DNA of 64,000 nucleotides from Drosophila pseudoobscura (lineage: Eukaryota > Arthropoda > Insecta > Diptera > Drosophilidae), in assembly GCF_009870125.1 (NCBI RefSeq), contig NC_046683.1:13835001-13899000 (forward strand), in the 5' to 3' direction. Position numbers and translations under genes: made by a program. Below are positions 18,863 through 30,900 of this stretch, piece after piece. A model generated the notes under the pieces. That model was not told the origin of the DNA, made no database searches, and saw nothing but the letters and a program-made list of their open reading frames with translations. Numbering within the stretch: the first letter of the stretch is position 1; every line of letters begins with the position of its first letter.

Positions 18863-21800
18863 ATGGTAAGTTCAAGTCATAGCCTCCTCCCATCCGCCGC
18901 CCACCGTGCTCGGACTGGCCAATGGTACTGGTGTTGATTCAAACTACTCCTTTTCTTGGACAGCATGCTGCATCCATGTCGACGGTGGAGGTGCTGCTGC
19001 ACGAGTTTTATCAGCCAACGACGAGCAATGCACGCAAACGTGAAATTGAGACCAATCTGTTGGCCTTCAAGTCGCAGCCGGAGGCATGGCAGCTGTGCCT
19101 GCGTGTGGCCACCGCCGGCAACAGCTTTACGGATAACCAGTTCCTCTGGTTCTTCAGCACCTCCACGCTGGAGCATACGATAACGCGTCGCTGGGCCCAG
19201 CTAACGCCCTCGGATCGAGCACAGTTGCGCGAAACTCTGTGGAACACCTACGCCCAGCTAGGCATGCTGAATGGGGCGCGACGGCATCGAGATACGCTGG
19301 CGCAGCTAATTGCACTGATGGGGAAACGTGAGTTTCCCGAACAAGATCCAAACTACATGCAGCATTGCATGGAGCTGACAAAGACCCGCTTTGCCCTTGG
19401 GATCAATCTGTTGCGCGTCACGTCCGAGGAGGTGGTGAGTAATCGCGGCGACCTGACCACCGAATGGAAACAGTACTTCTACTCCTGGTAAGTGCCTGAG
19501 TGCCTGTGATTCCTGCATCCTGCATCACTCACATTTTTGTTCTTGTCCATGATCTGTACCGGATGTCCCGGATCTGAATTGTGCACTAATCCCTCTGCAT
19601 TGGCATTGGCCATTGGCCATTGGCCATTGACCACTCCTCTACCATCTGTTTTTGGTGTGTCGTGTGTTTCAGCATTTCCATGTGTATACCCGATGTAATG
19701 GACTTAGTCACCAAATATTTACTAATCGCCGTCTGCCACATCAACGGCAAAGACATCCAATCGACCATACCAAACACCCTCATGGACTTTAGTCTAACCT
19801 CAGCGCTGCCAAATGACAATCAACTAAGGTATGTTGCTGCAGAGCCAACAGATACGATACTCAAGATGTATTCGCGGAAGCGGAGCAATGTGCATTCATT
19901 AATTTATCCATTTGTGTCCAATTGTGTATGTGGGTCCATTGCAGTTCCTCTATTTTGGAGCTTCTCGGCTGTGTGCAACATTTGGTCTCCTGGATACGCA
20001 CTGAACTGATCTCGGAGTACTTCCTCATGAGCATACTCGATCTATCACAATGGCGACCCGCCAACGAGCCCATCTCCTTGGCCGCCCTCTCAGTGCTGAA
20101 CGAGCTGCTCTACCTGCAGAAGCCGCTACCCTATGCAGGTACCCTGATGGGCGGCGTTAGCAGTCTACTGGAGCAGCACAACGTCAACAAGCAGCAGAGC
20201 GAGATGTACAGCGACAAGTTTCGGGAACTATTGCGCCTCTACACCACGAAGTATGCGGGAAAGCTGATGCAGGAGCCGGAGGTGCTCGAGACATTTCTTA
20301 ATCAGCTTTACGGCTGCACCACAGAATGTAAGACTCTCCTCTACTCTCTCCCTTTTTGATAAGGAAATGCGTACAACTATTTCTTGTTATCCATCCTATC
20401 TGCAGTGCATGGCGCTCTGGACTTTACGGAGAAACTGGACATCTGGTCGCCGATTATTAAGGCTATTGCCCAGCAGCCGGCGAAGATAACGCGCTTTAAT
20501 CATGTGTTCACCCAACTGGTCGATGAGATCATGCGACGCACACAGTTCGAGGCGAATAAGCCCGAGCTAGAGGTGCTGGACAACGAGCTCATGGAGGATG
20601 ATGTATGTTTGTCCATTCAATCCCATTCAATCCAATTGATCCAACTGATTCTTTCTCCTCCCCTGGTGGGACAGACCCCCACCACCGAGTGGCAGCAGTT
20701 CCTTGATCAATGCTTCGAGTGCCTCGCCCTCTTGGCAAGCACCCGGGGCGCTCACATTGTCTTCGCACAAGTCTTTGCCCACTGGTCGCGTCCGCAGATG
20801 TATCTAATGTCGCTGGAGCATGCCCTTGACCATGGCAGCAGTCGCTCCTATGAGGCCGCCCGAAAGCTGAAGCATGCCAATGTAGGCGAGATTCTGCGCG
20901 ATTTTGCCACCGTCTGCCAGGCGGTGGTGCGTTTGGCCCCGCTAATGGACACATCGACGGCCGCTCCGGGTGTGGCCGACGAGATGGAGGCCCAGCTGCA
21001 AATGCTCTCCGACAGCCTGTTGCAGACGCTGCAGCTTTTGGCCAGCAATCGCATCGGGGGAACAGATATGGACAAGGCCACCTTTCAGACTGATTTGGAT
21101 AACCTGTAAGAAATCATTGGCATTCATTTGCATGCCTCTCAAGTGCCCACGTGCTCAAGTGCTTTAATCTTCTAGCTACGCTCAAGTTCTGCTGGCCATA
21201 CGCAGCATCTTCCCGCTGTCGAAGGCGATGAGCAGTGAGGAGCTGCTGCATCGCCTCTTCGCCATATTGGGCAGCATCTTTGCCTTCAATAACTCGCTGT
21301 CGGCCGCCTCGCCCATTGTGCAGCAGGCGGCCAGCGAACTGCTGCTCTTCATCTCAACTGTGATACGGCCCAAGTGCCTGCTGGATATTCCGCAGATCCA
21401 GAGCCTGCTGCAGGCGGGGCCTCGTCTGGGCACTCAACTGCCGCGCCAGGTCTGCATCAATGTGCACATCAGTTTAGTGAGCTATATGGTGCTGCCCTGG
21501 AAGTGTGTGCCCGAGCAGCAGCAGGACTACCAGCGGCGCCAGTGGATGCTGCGCGAGTACATCCAGGGCCTGGCCCAGAACTTTCTCGAGCTGGATCTGA
21601 GCCTGGCTGGCGAAAGCAAGGTGACGGCCACCACGCTCACTCTGCTTGGCACATTCACATCACTCATCGAGTACTTCAAGGCCACCGGTGGGAATGCCAA
21701 GGACATGTTGGCCAGCACTTTCAAGGTGGGATGCAGGAACTAACGAAGGAGCCCAAAAATCAGCTCATCTTTACCTCTATCTTTCTGCTTAATTTGCAGC

Positions 21801-22954
21801 CCATCCTTAACAAGGCTTTGACGATCTTCAACAGCTATGGCCTGAGCAGCATTGCCATGGCCATCACGGTGGCCGAGTTCAGCCTGAGCATGCTGCGCTC
21901 GTTGCCCACTCACCTGGGCGCCCAGTTCATCAAGGAGATGATCACCCTGTTTATCAGTGTCAGCAGCAGGTTGGCCATAGCACCATACTGTTCCCATCTC
22001 TTTTCAATTCAGGCTAACTCTTTCTCTTTCTTTCGTTTTCGTTCGGGTCACCCCTCCTCCAATTAAAAAAAAAAGGGAACAACTGACGCTGAGCCGCCTG
22101 GCTGTGATGGAAAAGATTCTGCAAATGTTTAAGCTCATTGTGGAGCAGCCGGGCAGCGCCTCGTTGGGTCTGCTGCCCTCGATTCTGGACTTTAGCACAC
22201 AGCAGATACTGCCGTTGCTGCAGCAACAGAATGCGGCCACCGATAGCAGCGAGATTACCAGCCTACTCTACGCCCTGTTCGACAGGTGAGAGATTTCCTT
22301 TCGTAAAGATCCATTCTTATTGTCAACGAATCCATTCTCTCTCTCTGTGCCTACAGCGTGCTTACCTGTAAGTGGCAGTTCTTCTACAAGAACCAACTGT
22401 CAAACGGTCATAGTGGTGGCGCAAGTGGTGGCGGCTCGAACAATTTCAATTGCAGCGACAATCTGCATCCGGCGCACTTTATGGCCATACTGAATGCCTA
22501 CGGTCAGATGCTGGTCAGCGGCACAGATCCCAGCAACGTGCGCAGCGTGCTCTTCTCCATGCAGAATGTGAACGAGCGCAGTCGTCTGTACCAGCGAGCC
22601 CTGTTCAAGGAGCAGCTGCTGGCCTCGTTTCAGCGGGCCCTGCTCAATTTGCTGCTGAGTGGCGAGGGTAGCCTGCACTTTGATATGATTGCCCAGGCGC
22701 TGTATGCCATGGGCCAGGTGGATCGCAGACAGTTGCTCGAGAGTTTTGCCCATGCCTCGCTACCGGTGGCACAGACAGTGCTCGAGGAGATCTGCCAGAC
22801 AAGTGTAAGTCTAAAGCGTTGTCCAATCTACTTCGATTATACGTGGAGTGTTTTAAAATTGTTTCCCCTCTTGCAGGACATTCCAACGTTTACGCAGAGA
22901 CTCACGCAATTGATGCAGGATGCCCACTGTGTGCATCTCAGTGAGACAACGTAG
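18863..22954 (+). CDS. ebo: Exportin-6 (karyopherin beta, actin/profilin exporter)
   Basis: Eleven coding exons: 18863-18865, 18964-19487, 19673-19828, 19945-20327, 20406-20602, 20675-21105, 21176-21725, 21800-21969, 22076-22285, 22357-22804 and 22877-22954. Frame is kept throughout, giving 1049 residues (human XPO6 is 1125). The first exon holds only the ATG; the next adds HAASMSTVEVLLHEFYQP. The N-terminus matches XPO6 (ARKREIETNLLAFKSQPEAWQLCL, split here at positions 22-45) and the C-terminus DIPTFTQRLTQLMQD also matches. The body is helical HEAT-repeat sequence. Exportin-6 carries actin-profilin out of the nucleus with RanGTP. The fly gene is ellipsoid body open, by memory. Introns are 70-185 bp; two 72-bp introns are in frame and stop-free. 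The intron ending at 22075 has an A-run before its AG, and an in-frame alternative acceptor lies at 22012. Confidence 0.85.
19593..19630. repeat. GGCCATT tandem repeat in Exportin-6 intron 2
   Basis: Several copies of (T/G)GCCATTGG stand in tandem within the 185-bp intron 19488-19672, which is longer than the gene's other introns. Probably a slippage product. Confidence 0.7.
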
Positions 22955-23993
22955 GCGCCTTCTCCTACTCCCCATACTTCCCCCTTATCCTAAACTTAAT
23001 CCAAATCCGAACCAATTAGGCGGATTTCTCGGTTTGACCTTTGACTTGTGTAAAATATGCTTACATGTTGACCTCCTAGTCCCTTTTACTTTTCTTGCTT
23101 ATATTTTAATCAGTTTTATTCTATGTTTTATGTTTTTGCTTCATGTATGCCATACTCCCGAGCGCCGTGTCTCCCAGCCAATACGAGGGCGGGTTGGGAG
23201 CACGTGCCTTGCCTAACGAAGTCTTGTGTCATTTGTGCTCAGCTCTCACGTTCTATTCGCGTCCCACTGTCCCACTGTATCACTGTATATCACTTTACCT
23301 TGTCCCCAGTCCTCCGTACCCCGTCTGTTTTGTACGCTTTGTTCCTTGTCATCGTAAGTCATTTGTTGTGCCCCCCGTCTGAGTTTTATATTTTATATTT
23401 TTTATATTTTATTCGCTTTTTTTTGGGGCGTGTTTTTGTGACCGTTAATGGTCGAAAACAGAATTCATTCAATCGATAAAAGACATTGTTTAGCTTGTAA
23501 TGCGCGATTCCGGTATAAAAAAAGAACATAATTTTATGTAAAATCAAACGATTATATATTGTATTTTTTTTATCATTATCTTCTATTATTACATACATAC
23601 ATACATGCATGCATAACTCCTACTTGGATATACATATATACGTTTGGTTTTGCTATCACTGCAAATCGATAAAAGTCACCTGCATATATTTAGCATATAT
23701 CTAAATATACATCTATATATGTACGTATTCATATACATAAATTAATTAGCATATATAAAGTTGTGTAAATCAGTTACGTCATAAGAAAGAGCAGAAACTA
23801 AAACAACACACGCATGCTCCTCACACAACCATGTAATTTATTTAGTCAAACAAAAAAAAAGAACAACAAAGCGACACACAAAATCCTCAGAAACCATTAC
23901 AAATCCATGTCTAAAACAATTCGATTAAAGTTCATTGTAATTCTTTGAATTTAAATGGTTTGGAGAAGACCTTTCAATCAAAAATGCAATAAA
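22955..23993 (+). other. Long Exportin-6 3' UTR
   Basis: After the stop codon there is about 1 kb with no reading frame of note. It includes T-rich and AT-rich tracts and a CATA tract at about 23591-23605. The first good poly(A) signal is AATAAA at 23988-23993, with ATTAAA near 23924 as an alternative. The true end is not certain. Confidence 0.5.
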
Positions 23994-24055
23994 ACTATTT
24001 TTACCTTTTAAATACAAAAGAAACAACTGGATGACAATATCGTAGGGTACCTTAA

Positions 24056-24480
24056 TATGGTTCTGAATCCCTTTGTGGATTGGAAGGAGATACGATCTAC
24101 GACGAGTTCGTGGAGCGCAGTGCAGATCGCGCCAGGAAGAGGATTGCCCACGGTCCTTCGATCTGGTGGAGCTGCCGGAGTTTGGAGAGCGAACCCTTAA
24201 GTCTGTTTCCCGGGGACCAGGAAAGCGACTACAGGACGGAGAATCGGGGCCGAATGTATATCAGGTACAGCAACAAGAAGCGGCTAGAAAATCACAATGC
24301 TAATATACGACGGAAGCTCTTCTGAAGCCCTACGACGCCTGAACCATTGTCGCCGAAGACAGCGGTGGCCTCGTGGTCCTAGATGCTCCCGGATGCATTT
24401 GACGAGGTGCCAGACACTGGGGAAAGGAAGAGCCAGAAAAAAGAAATGGATTTTTCAAAAGAATCCTACAAATCAAAAAG
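24056..24480 (+). pseudogene. Degraded or lineage-specific small ORF
   Basis: A GC-richer island in AT-rich DNA. From 24056 one frame is open for 89 codons (…LEGDTIYDEFVERSADRARK…, then …ENRGRMYIRYSNKKRLENH…) to TGA at 24323. In the same frame, a further 18 codons and a TAG are followed by LPDAFDEVPDTGERKSQKKE. The composition and charge are protein-like, but there is no ATG at the head and two stops interrupt. Either a pseudogene or a 3' exon of an unseen gene (AG at about 24044-24045 could be an acceptor). Family not recognised. Confidence 0.3.
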
Positions 24481-25720
24481 TATTCACTATATATTCATTC
24501 TACGCTTTAAGTCCGGAAATAAAGCTTTTCTGTTATTAAGTTTAATTCCATTAATATTGAATGGGCTTGGTACCTACCGACTGAATAAACTGCCTCTAGT
24601 ATTTTATGCCATTTTAACCGATGTTCTATCAACATAAGACTTTTTAATCTGAACTTATTTAAACATCTCAAAATTGGGAGAAATCGTATAAATTACAGTC
24701 TGCTTTTCGGGTGACAATCTACTACAGATTGTTAGAGATAGCCCCGTGGTAAAAGCATTGTTTAATTTGAAGAGTGGAGCTATGTTTACATAATAACTTT
24801 TAGGTTGAACCCAATCTCAAAGGAGAACACACACGCCCTGAACACGCGCTCTGCTGAACGTAGAAATAATCCAATTGCCAATGAAAATAAATAGTAAAAG
24901 GGATCACTTGAAATAATAAACACCAGAGACGGATCATGGAGATCCTCATGGCAAACAGCACCAGGGGCAGGAGTAGGAGTGGGCGGCGGCGGCGGCGGAG
25001 GTATTCCTTACAGGAGCAGTAGCTGGAGGATAATAAAAGCGACAGCTTCCTTCCTTTTGTCTGCAGTTCCATGGCCTTTGTTTTTTTTTTATACTTTTTT
25101 TGTTTTGCATTTTTGTTCAGGTGTTGCGGACAAAAGCCCCGAAATTGAATTTAATGAAAAGCGAAAGCAAAACACTGGATCAGGCAGAGGACCAGGATCA
25201 GCCCGAAAGGGGAACAACAGTCGAGGCAGATCACCCACTTCCGTTCTGCAGCAGGAGCAGCAGCCAGCCTGGTAGCAGCAGGTAAATCATACACGTGAGT
25301 GCGCACAGGTAGGCAGTCAGTCAGTCGTTAACCACTTTGCATACCCATTCACAGCCAGGACGGAATCTGGCGAGCATCCTGCCGCCCTCCTGAGCACTTC
25401 CGCAGGAAGCAGGCGGAAGAGAGTGTGCACGCTCACTTTCAATGGCCGTGTGGCAATCAATCAGCTCGTGATTGACCGACCGACCGACCAACCGATTGAT
25501 CGACCCATGGCTGGCAATGACGAGCCGGGCAAGCGCTTCCAAAGGGCAATCGCTTCGAGCGGACAACAGCGGCACTGAATGGCTACGTGACATGGATGGG
25601 ATTTGGTTTGCTAATTCGCCGCCAGCCGCCAATCGATGCGCCGCAATACAGAATATGCTTGACTCTTGGCGTGCCCCAAGCCCCAAGCGATTACGTCCAC
25701 AGTCCGAGGTAGGTGGCCGG
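24481..25720. other. Intergenic region upstream of Cyp4g1
   Basis: No gene is supported. The stretch includes a GGC run near 24984, T-runs near 25080, a GACC-type repeat near 25476-25505, and a CAGGTAG word (25306-25312) that matches the consensus of the early activator Zelda. Regulatory sequence for oenocyte expression of Cyp4g1 would be expected here, but I cannot point to specific sites. Confidence 0.35.
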
Positions 25721-25724
25721 TGGG

Positions 25725-25762
25725 CATAAAATTGAGCCATCGGCCTGTCTAGCCCCACAGTT
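25725..25762 (+). promoter_or_regulatory. Cyp4g1: Probable Cyp4g1 core promoter
   Basis: CATAAAA (25725-25731) is followed about 31 bases later by CACAGTT (25756-25762), which fits an initiator at about 25757-25759. This would give a ~110-base 5' UTR before the ATG at 25868. Spacing is right for TATA and initiator, but the initiator is only a partial match. Confidence 0.45.
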
Positions 25763-25867
25763 GAGCACTGAAAGCGAGCCGCACCAGTGCCATCTAGAAC
25801 TAGAACTAGAGGATTAGCAGACTAGGAATCACCCAAGGAAGGCAGACCATAAGGACACGGAGCAACA

Positions 25868-27526
25868 ATGACAGTGGACACGGTGCAGGAGACGCTGCAA
25901 CATGCGGCCACATCGACATCGGGACTCGGCTTCAGCCCCATGCTCACCACCCTGGTGGGCACCATAGTGGCCCTGGGATTGTACGAGTACTGGCGCCGGA
26001 ATACACGGGAGTACCGCATGGTGGCCAACATACCGTCGCCGCCAGGATTGCCGCTGTTGGGACAAGCTCACATGGTCGCTGGCCTGAGCAATGCTGAGAT
26101 CTTGAATGTGGGACTCGGCTACCTGAATAAGTATGGCGAGACGATGAAGGCTTGGCTGGGCAATGTCCTCCTTGTCTTCCTCACCAATCCCAACGACATT
26201 GAGCTGATCCTGAGCGGGCACCAGCATTTGACCAAGGCCGAGGAGTATCGCTACTTCAAGCCATGGTTCGGCGATGGCCTGCTGATCAGCAACGGACACC
26301 ACTGGCGCCACCATCGCAAGATGATTGCCCCCACCTTCCATCAGAGCATTCTGAAGAGCTTTGTGCCCACCTTTGTGGACCACTCCAAGTCGGTTGTGGG
26401 TCGCATGGGCCTCGAGACCGGCAAGTCCTTTGATGTGCACGACTACATGTCCACCACCACCGTCGACATCCTGCTCTCCACCGCCATGGGTGTGAAGAAG
26501 CTGCCCGAGGGCAACAAGAGCTTCGAGTATGCCCAGGCCGTGGTCGACATGTGTGACATCATCCACAAGCGCCAGGTCAAGCTTCTGTACCGTCTGGATT
26601 CGATCTATAAGTTTACCAAGTTGCGCGAGAAGGGCGACCGCATGATGAACATCATTCTGGGCATGACCAGCAAGGTGGTGAAGGACCGAAAGCAAAACTT
26701 CCAGGAGGAGTCGCGCGCCATTGTCGACGAGGTGCAGGCTGTTTCGACACCGGCCACCAAGAAGGAGGGACTTCGCGACGATCTCGATGACATCGATGAG
26801 AACGATGTCGGCGCCAAGCGCCGTCTGGCCCTCCTCGATGCCATGGTCGAGATGGCAAAGAACCCCGACATTGAGTGGAACGAGAAGGACATCATCGATG
26901 AGGTGAACACGATTATGTTCGAGGGTCACGATACCACCTCGGCCGGCTCCAGCTTTGCCCTCTGCATGATGGGCATCCACAAGGACATCCAGGAGAAGGT
27001 CTTTGCCGAGCAGAAGGCCATCTTTGGCGACAACATGCTGCGCGACTGCACCTTTGCCGACACCAACGAGATGAAGTACCTGGAGCGCGTCATTCTCGAG
27101 ACTCTGCGCTTGTACCCCCCAGTACCCCTGATCGCTCGCCGCCTTGACTACGATCTCAAGCTGGCCAGCGGCCCCTACACCGTACCCAAGGGCACCACCG
27201 TCATCGTCCTGCAGTACTGCGTGCACCGTCGTGCCGACATCTATCCCAACCCGACCAAGTTCGATCCGGACAACTTCCTGCCCGAGCGCATGGCCAACAG
27301 GCACTACTACTCGTTTATTCCGTTCAGTGCCGGACCCCGCAGCTGTGTGGGCCGCAAGTACGCGATGCTCAAGCTGAAGGTACTGCTCTCCACCATCGTG
27401 CGCAACTACATTGTCCACTCAACCGATACGGAGGCGGACTTCAAGCTGCAGGCCGACATCATTCTCAAGCTCGAGAATGGCTTCAACATCTCCCTGGAGA
27501 AGCGCAAGTACGCGACTGTCGCTTAG
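25868..27526 (+). CDS. Cyp4g1: Cytochrome P450 4g1 (insect aldehyde decarbonylase)
   Basis: Intronless reading frame of 552 residues, nearly collinear with D. melanogaster Cyp4g1 (about 556). CYP4G enzymes convert very-long-chain aldehydes to the hydrocarbons that waterproof the cuticle. They act in oenocytes at the endoplasmic reticulum with NADPH-P450 reductase. Visible features: a hydrophobic N-terminal anchor (about 19-38, SPMLTTLVGTIVALGLYEYW), the proline-rich hinge PSPPGLPLLG, the I-helix FEGHDTTSAG (about 350-359), the K-helix ETLR (about 410-413), and the haem loop FSAGPRSCVGRKY with cysteine 493. An acidic insertion (KKEGLRDDLDDIDENDVG, about 297-314) is the CYP4G hallmark. The ATG at 25868 follows GAGCAACA. 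A poly(A) signal lies at 27976. Strong codon bias fits very high expression. Confidence 0.98.
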   Translation: MTVDTVQETLQHAATSTSGLGFSPMLTTLVGTIVALGLYEYWRRNTREYRMVANIPSPPGLPLLGQAHMVAGLSNAEILNVGLGYLNKYGETMKAWLGNVLLVFLTNPNDIELILSGHQHLTKAEEYRYFKPWFGDGLLISNGHHWRHHRKMIAPTFHQSILKSFVPTFVDHSKSVVGRMGLETGKSFDVHDYMSTTTVDILLSTAMGVKKLPEGNKSFEYAQAVVDMCDIIHKRQVKLLYRLDSIYKFTKLREKGDRMMNIILGMTSKVVKDRKQNFQEESRAIVDEVQAVSTPATKKEGLRDDLDDIDENDVGAKRRLALLDAMVEMAKNPDIEWNEKDIIDEVNTIMFEGHDTTSAGSSFALCMMGIHKDIQEKVFAEQKAIFGDNMLRDCTFADTNEMKYLERVILETLRLYPPVPLIARRLDYDLKLASGPYTVPKGTTVIVLQYCVHRRADIYPNPTKFDPDNFLPERMANRHYYSFIPFSAGPRSCVGRKYAMLKLKVLLSTIVRNYIVHSTDTEADFKLQADIILKLENGFNISLEKRKYATVA

Positions 27527-27975
27527 ATCATCTATACCTGGAACACCACCACCACCAACAAGGCCCCCAGACGATCCAACTCTGTACATATGCTGGACGA
27601 TGAATCCCAGAGCCCAAGCGAACCGAACCGAACCGAACAGATCCGAAACCGAACAGTTAGAAGCCGCCAGTCAGCCAGAGAGTCAACCCCGTGAGTGATG
27701 GGAATGTTCCACTTTCCATCGTCCATCATCCATCGCTCCAACTTTTTGTTATATCTTTACTATACCTTTTTTGTTGGTCATAACGCTGGTGGTGCGCGTA
27801 TATATCCATAATCCTAATCCACTATTCTACGCAGATGTGCCTCTTATGTGTCTTAATATTCTTTCCCTTCTTTATCGTTTCCAATCTTTTTTTTTTTTGC
27901 CTAGCCAAGTAGTGTGATTTTTTTGTCTACTGTAATATTTATTAAGTCACATGGTTTGAATGAAACCCAAAAAAT

Positions 27976-27981
27976 ATTAAA
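27976..27981 (+). terminator. Cyp4g1: Poly(A) signal of Cyp4g1
   Basis: ATTAAA about 450 bases after the stop codon, in an A-rich stretch. It is the first plausible signal downstream. Confidence 0.45.
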
Positions 27982-30900
27982 AATATACTTACGCCATCGC
28001 AAGCAGCCAATTGAGCTGCAAAAATTATAATTGAAGATATTCTAGTTTAATTTTTTTAACGGGGTACTGTGGTGAGGTCCAATATTATTGGGAAACTCAA
28101 CTTATAGATGTGATCCGTGTACAAAAGTCTTATAAAGTATAAAGTGTTCTGTCCTACAGTTCTCTGCTAAGGTGGAGAACTCTTTATATGAGTACCATCA
28201 AGATAATTGGCTTTCCCATAGCGATCTCTGCAGAAAGAACACACAGAGCTCAAGGGCCATATAATCCATAAAACATTTGGTCTTGGGAACCAGTCTTCGA
28301 AATATGGAAGATAATGTGCCTGCATTCAACCTGCTGCAATGACAAAGAGCTGCATATTTTGCCCCTCATTGGGGTAATGCGCTAATGCGAGGCAATCTAC
28401 AGCCGCAAATCGATGGCACTGTCAAAATATTGATGCCGCCCCGGGGCCTCGACCAAGGACAGAGGCTTGGGCCTGGGCCTGGGCTGGAGCTTGGGCCTGG
28501 GCGAACCATTGTGGTTTTCCTTTCCGGTTGCGGGATTGTCTGGGAGCCACGCATATTTGTTAGCATTACGCTGATCGCAGCATCGATCGATAGAGGAGAG
28601 GCAGGGGGAGATGGGGATGGAGATGGAGATCGCTGCCCTTCGCTCACTTAAGTCGACACCTCATTTCGTGGGGGCTCGCATGTCGTGCAGCGGCGATTTG
28701 TAATGCGATTAATCGCACCGATCGGAGAGGCTGACAAATGAAAATGCCATTGTCCGCCAATCGAGAGCAGCTTATCGCAATGGGATCTCTGGTCTTTCCA
28801 GCGCATCTTATGCAAAAGATCTTATGGACTTTTGCGCTTTTTGTGTGTGTGTGTGTTTTTTGGCGGTATTTTCGCCTTGTCATTGCTTCCTCTTGCCGCA
28901 GTTGAATGATTAACTGGATACCCGATTGGGAGGGAGTCGGCTTTCACTTTTGGTCCTAGCCGATCTTCCGTTTCGCTCGATTAACGAGCATCGGATTACG
29001 AAACGAAATGAAACGAGATGAAACGAGATGGGAACAAAGCGGAAATCCTTTCGGTTTCTTCCGCTCTTCCGCTCTTCCTTTCCCGTTTTCACAGTTGCCA
29101 AACACGATTAATGAACCCGTTCGGGGCGCAGCATCCGAACATACCGCATGCCGCATAGCGAGACGAAAAGGACATGCAGCAGGTCCTTCCGCACACACAT
29201 CGATTCTGTTTGGTCATTGTCCTTTTTTGCGCTAGGCAAATAGCGCCGACACCGACACCGACACCAACCCGCCGCCAACGGCTACGGTTACCAATTTAAT
29301 TGCGTTTGTACCTGTGTCTCTCCGTCCATCCGATGGCTCGACGGTTCGACGGTTCGATGGTTCGATCATCTGTAATCCAATGCCAGGACCATTGCCATTT
29401 TTTGGAGGCTGCCAGCCGGATGTTTGTGTACATTCGTTTAGTTTTTTATGGCGGGTGAAACCCTTTTAGGACAGGCTCGGATGTCCCTCATGCGTGACAC
29501 TCGAGGCGCTTTGATGACCGCCGTACTGCCACTGCCATTCATTGGGCTAATGGCTAATGGCAAATGGTAACCACATTCCATAAAATTGAAATTTTTATAG
29601 TCTATTCTCTGCCAGATTCGTCTCGTTTGGCATGTGCTGGAAGGGAAGTCGTATTTTCTTTTTAATTCACGTTTTCTTCGACCATTGGGGGGTCGAAAGA
29701 GAATTCAAATATCGAAGATATAAGATGTGCTTCAAATGGGAATAGAACTGAAGGAATGCCTGGAGAGAGAGATGATTGTAAACATATGATTCCGTGGTAG
29801 GAACATTTTGATACCCCTAAAGATTTTGTTCTTCTACTATTTTGTTTACTATTTACTACGAGGTCTGTTCAACTGCTAAATATTCAAGCTCAAAATACCT
29901 ACAATGCTCGCCAAATCATTCATATTAAAAAAAAACAAAAAAAAAGCTGCAGAATCTCTGTTTTTTCAGCGGTTTATACAAGGAATAACTAGATCCCTAA
30001 AAAAAGGAAGTATCAACGGTATCTATAGGAATCGTGAAGTCTATGCGACTCAATAAATCGGATCCACTTACGCCACCCAAGCATTTTTCTACAATTAACT
30101 AAGGATGGAAGATCGCGGATACATTTGTTGGGTTGGATAGATAGATTTATTGGCAGTCAAAGAAATTTCCAAATATGCTTCCAAACTTAGAGCCACATCT
30201 TGAGCGGCTGATTCGCAATGATTTCCACATCCTACTCCACTTTGAGCCAGGATATAGCCCAGAGATTGAATCACTTGTTCTGCAATGATTGAACTGTTTC
30301 CGGGATGCCTTCGCTTCGTGTGGCCATTCGCCTGGAGAGTGGCGACCTCATTGTGAGTGCTTCCCTGAAGGACCCCACACCTGGCCAGGGAGCGAGGACC
30401 CGACCCGATTCTCATTTTGTCAAGTTCAATGCAGCTTCAGGGGAAGTGGAAGCGAACAAAGCCGGCCAATGAGCTCGACAACAAGAGCGGCCCAACAAGA
30501 AGGGCCGTTGGCAAGGACAACGACGACTCAATCAATGCAATGCAAAACTGCAGAGAACTGAAAACGCTTCCTGGAGTGCTGTCATTGAATGGCCAAGAGC
30601 TGTCAAAATTCTGCTGGTCATAGAACCGAGCGTTTGATGACTCAATGCCGGGAGGAGAGCTCTGCCCAGGCTCTCACACAGCACGGCCACCCCGAGTGCA
30701 TTAGTCAAAACACGAGAAAACGAATAGAAAGCAAGAAAGAGTGCTGGGCTGGGACACACGTGGAGACAGACACTGACATCAGGGAAATGGAAAATGTCCT
30801 GGAAAACATGTGCGGCCAGGCTTGGGGCAACTGTTCCCGTTTTAGTCGGTAATAGAATCAGTTTCTACAGCAGCAACAGATGTTGTCCTTATGCCATTCA

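Noticed and set aside
25829-27418. 529-codon open frame on the minus strand
   Set aside because: It is the antisense shadow of Cyp4g1, caused by its extreme GC-ending codon bias. Composition is abnormal (H, V, G, L rich).
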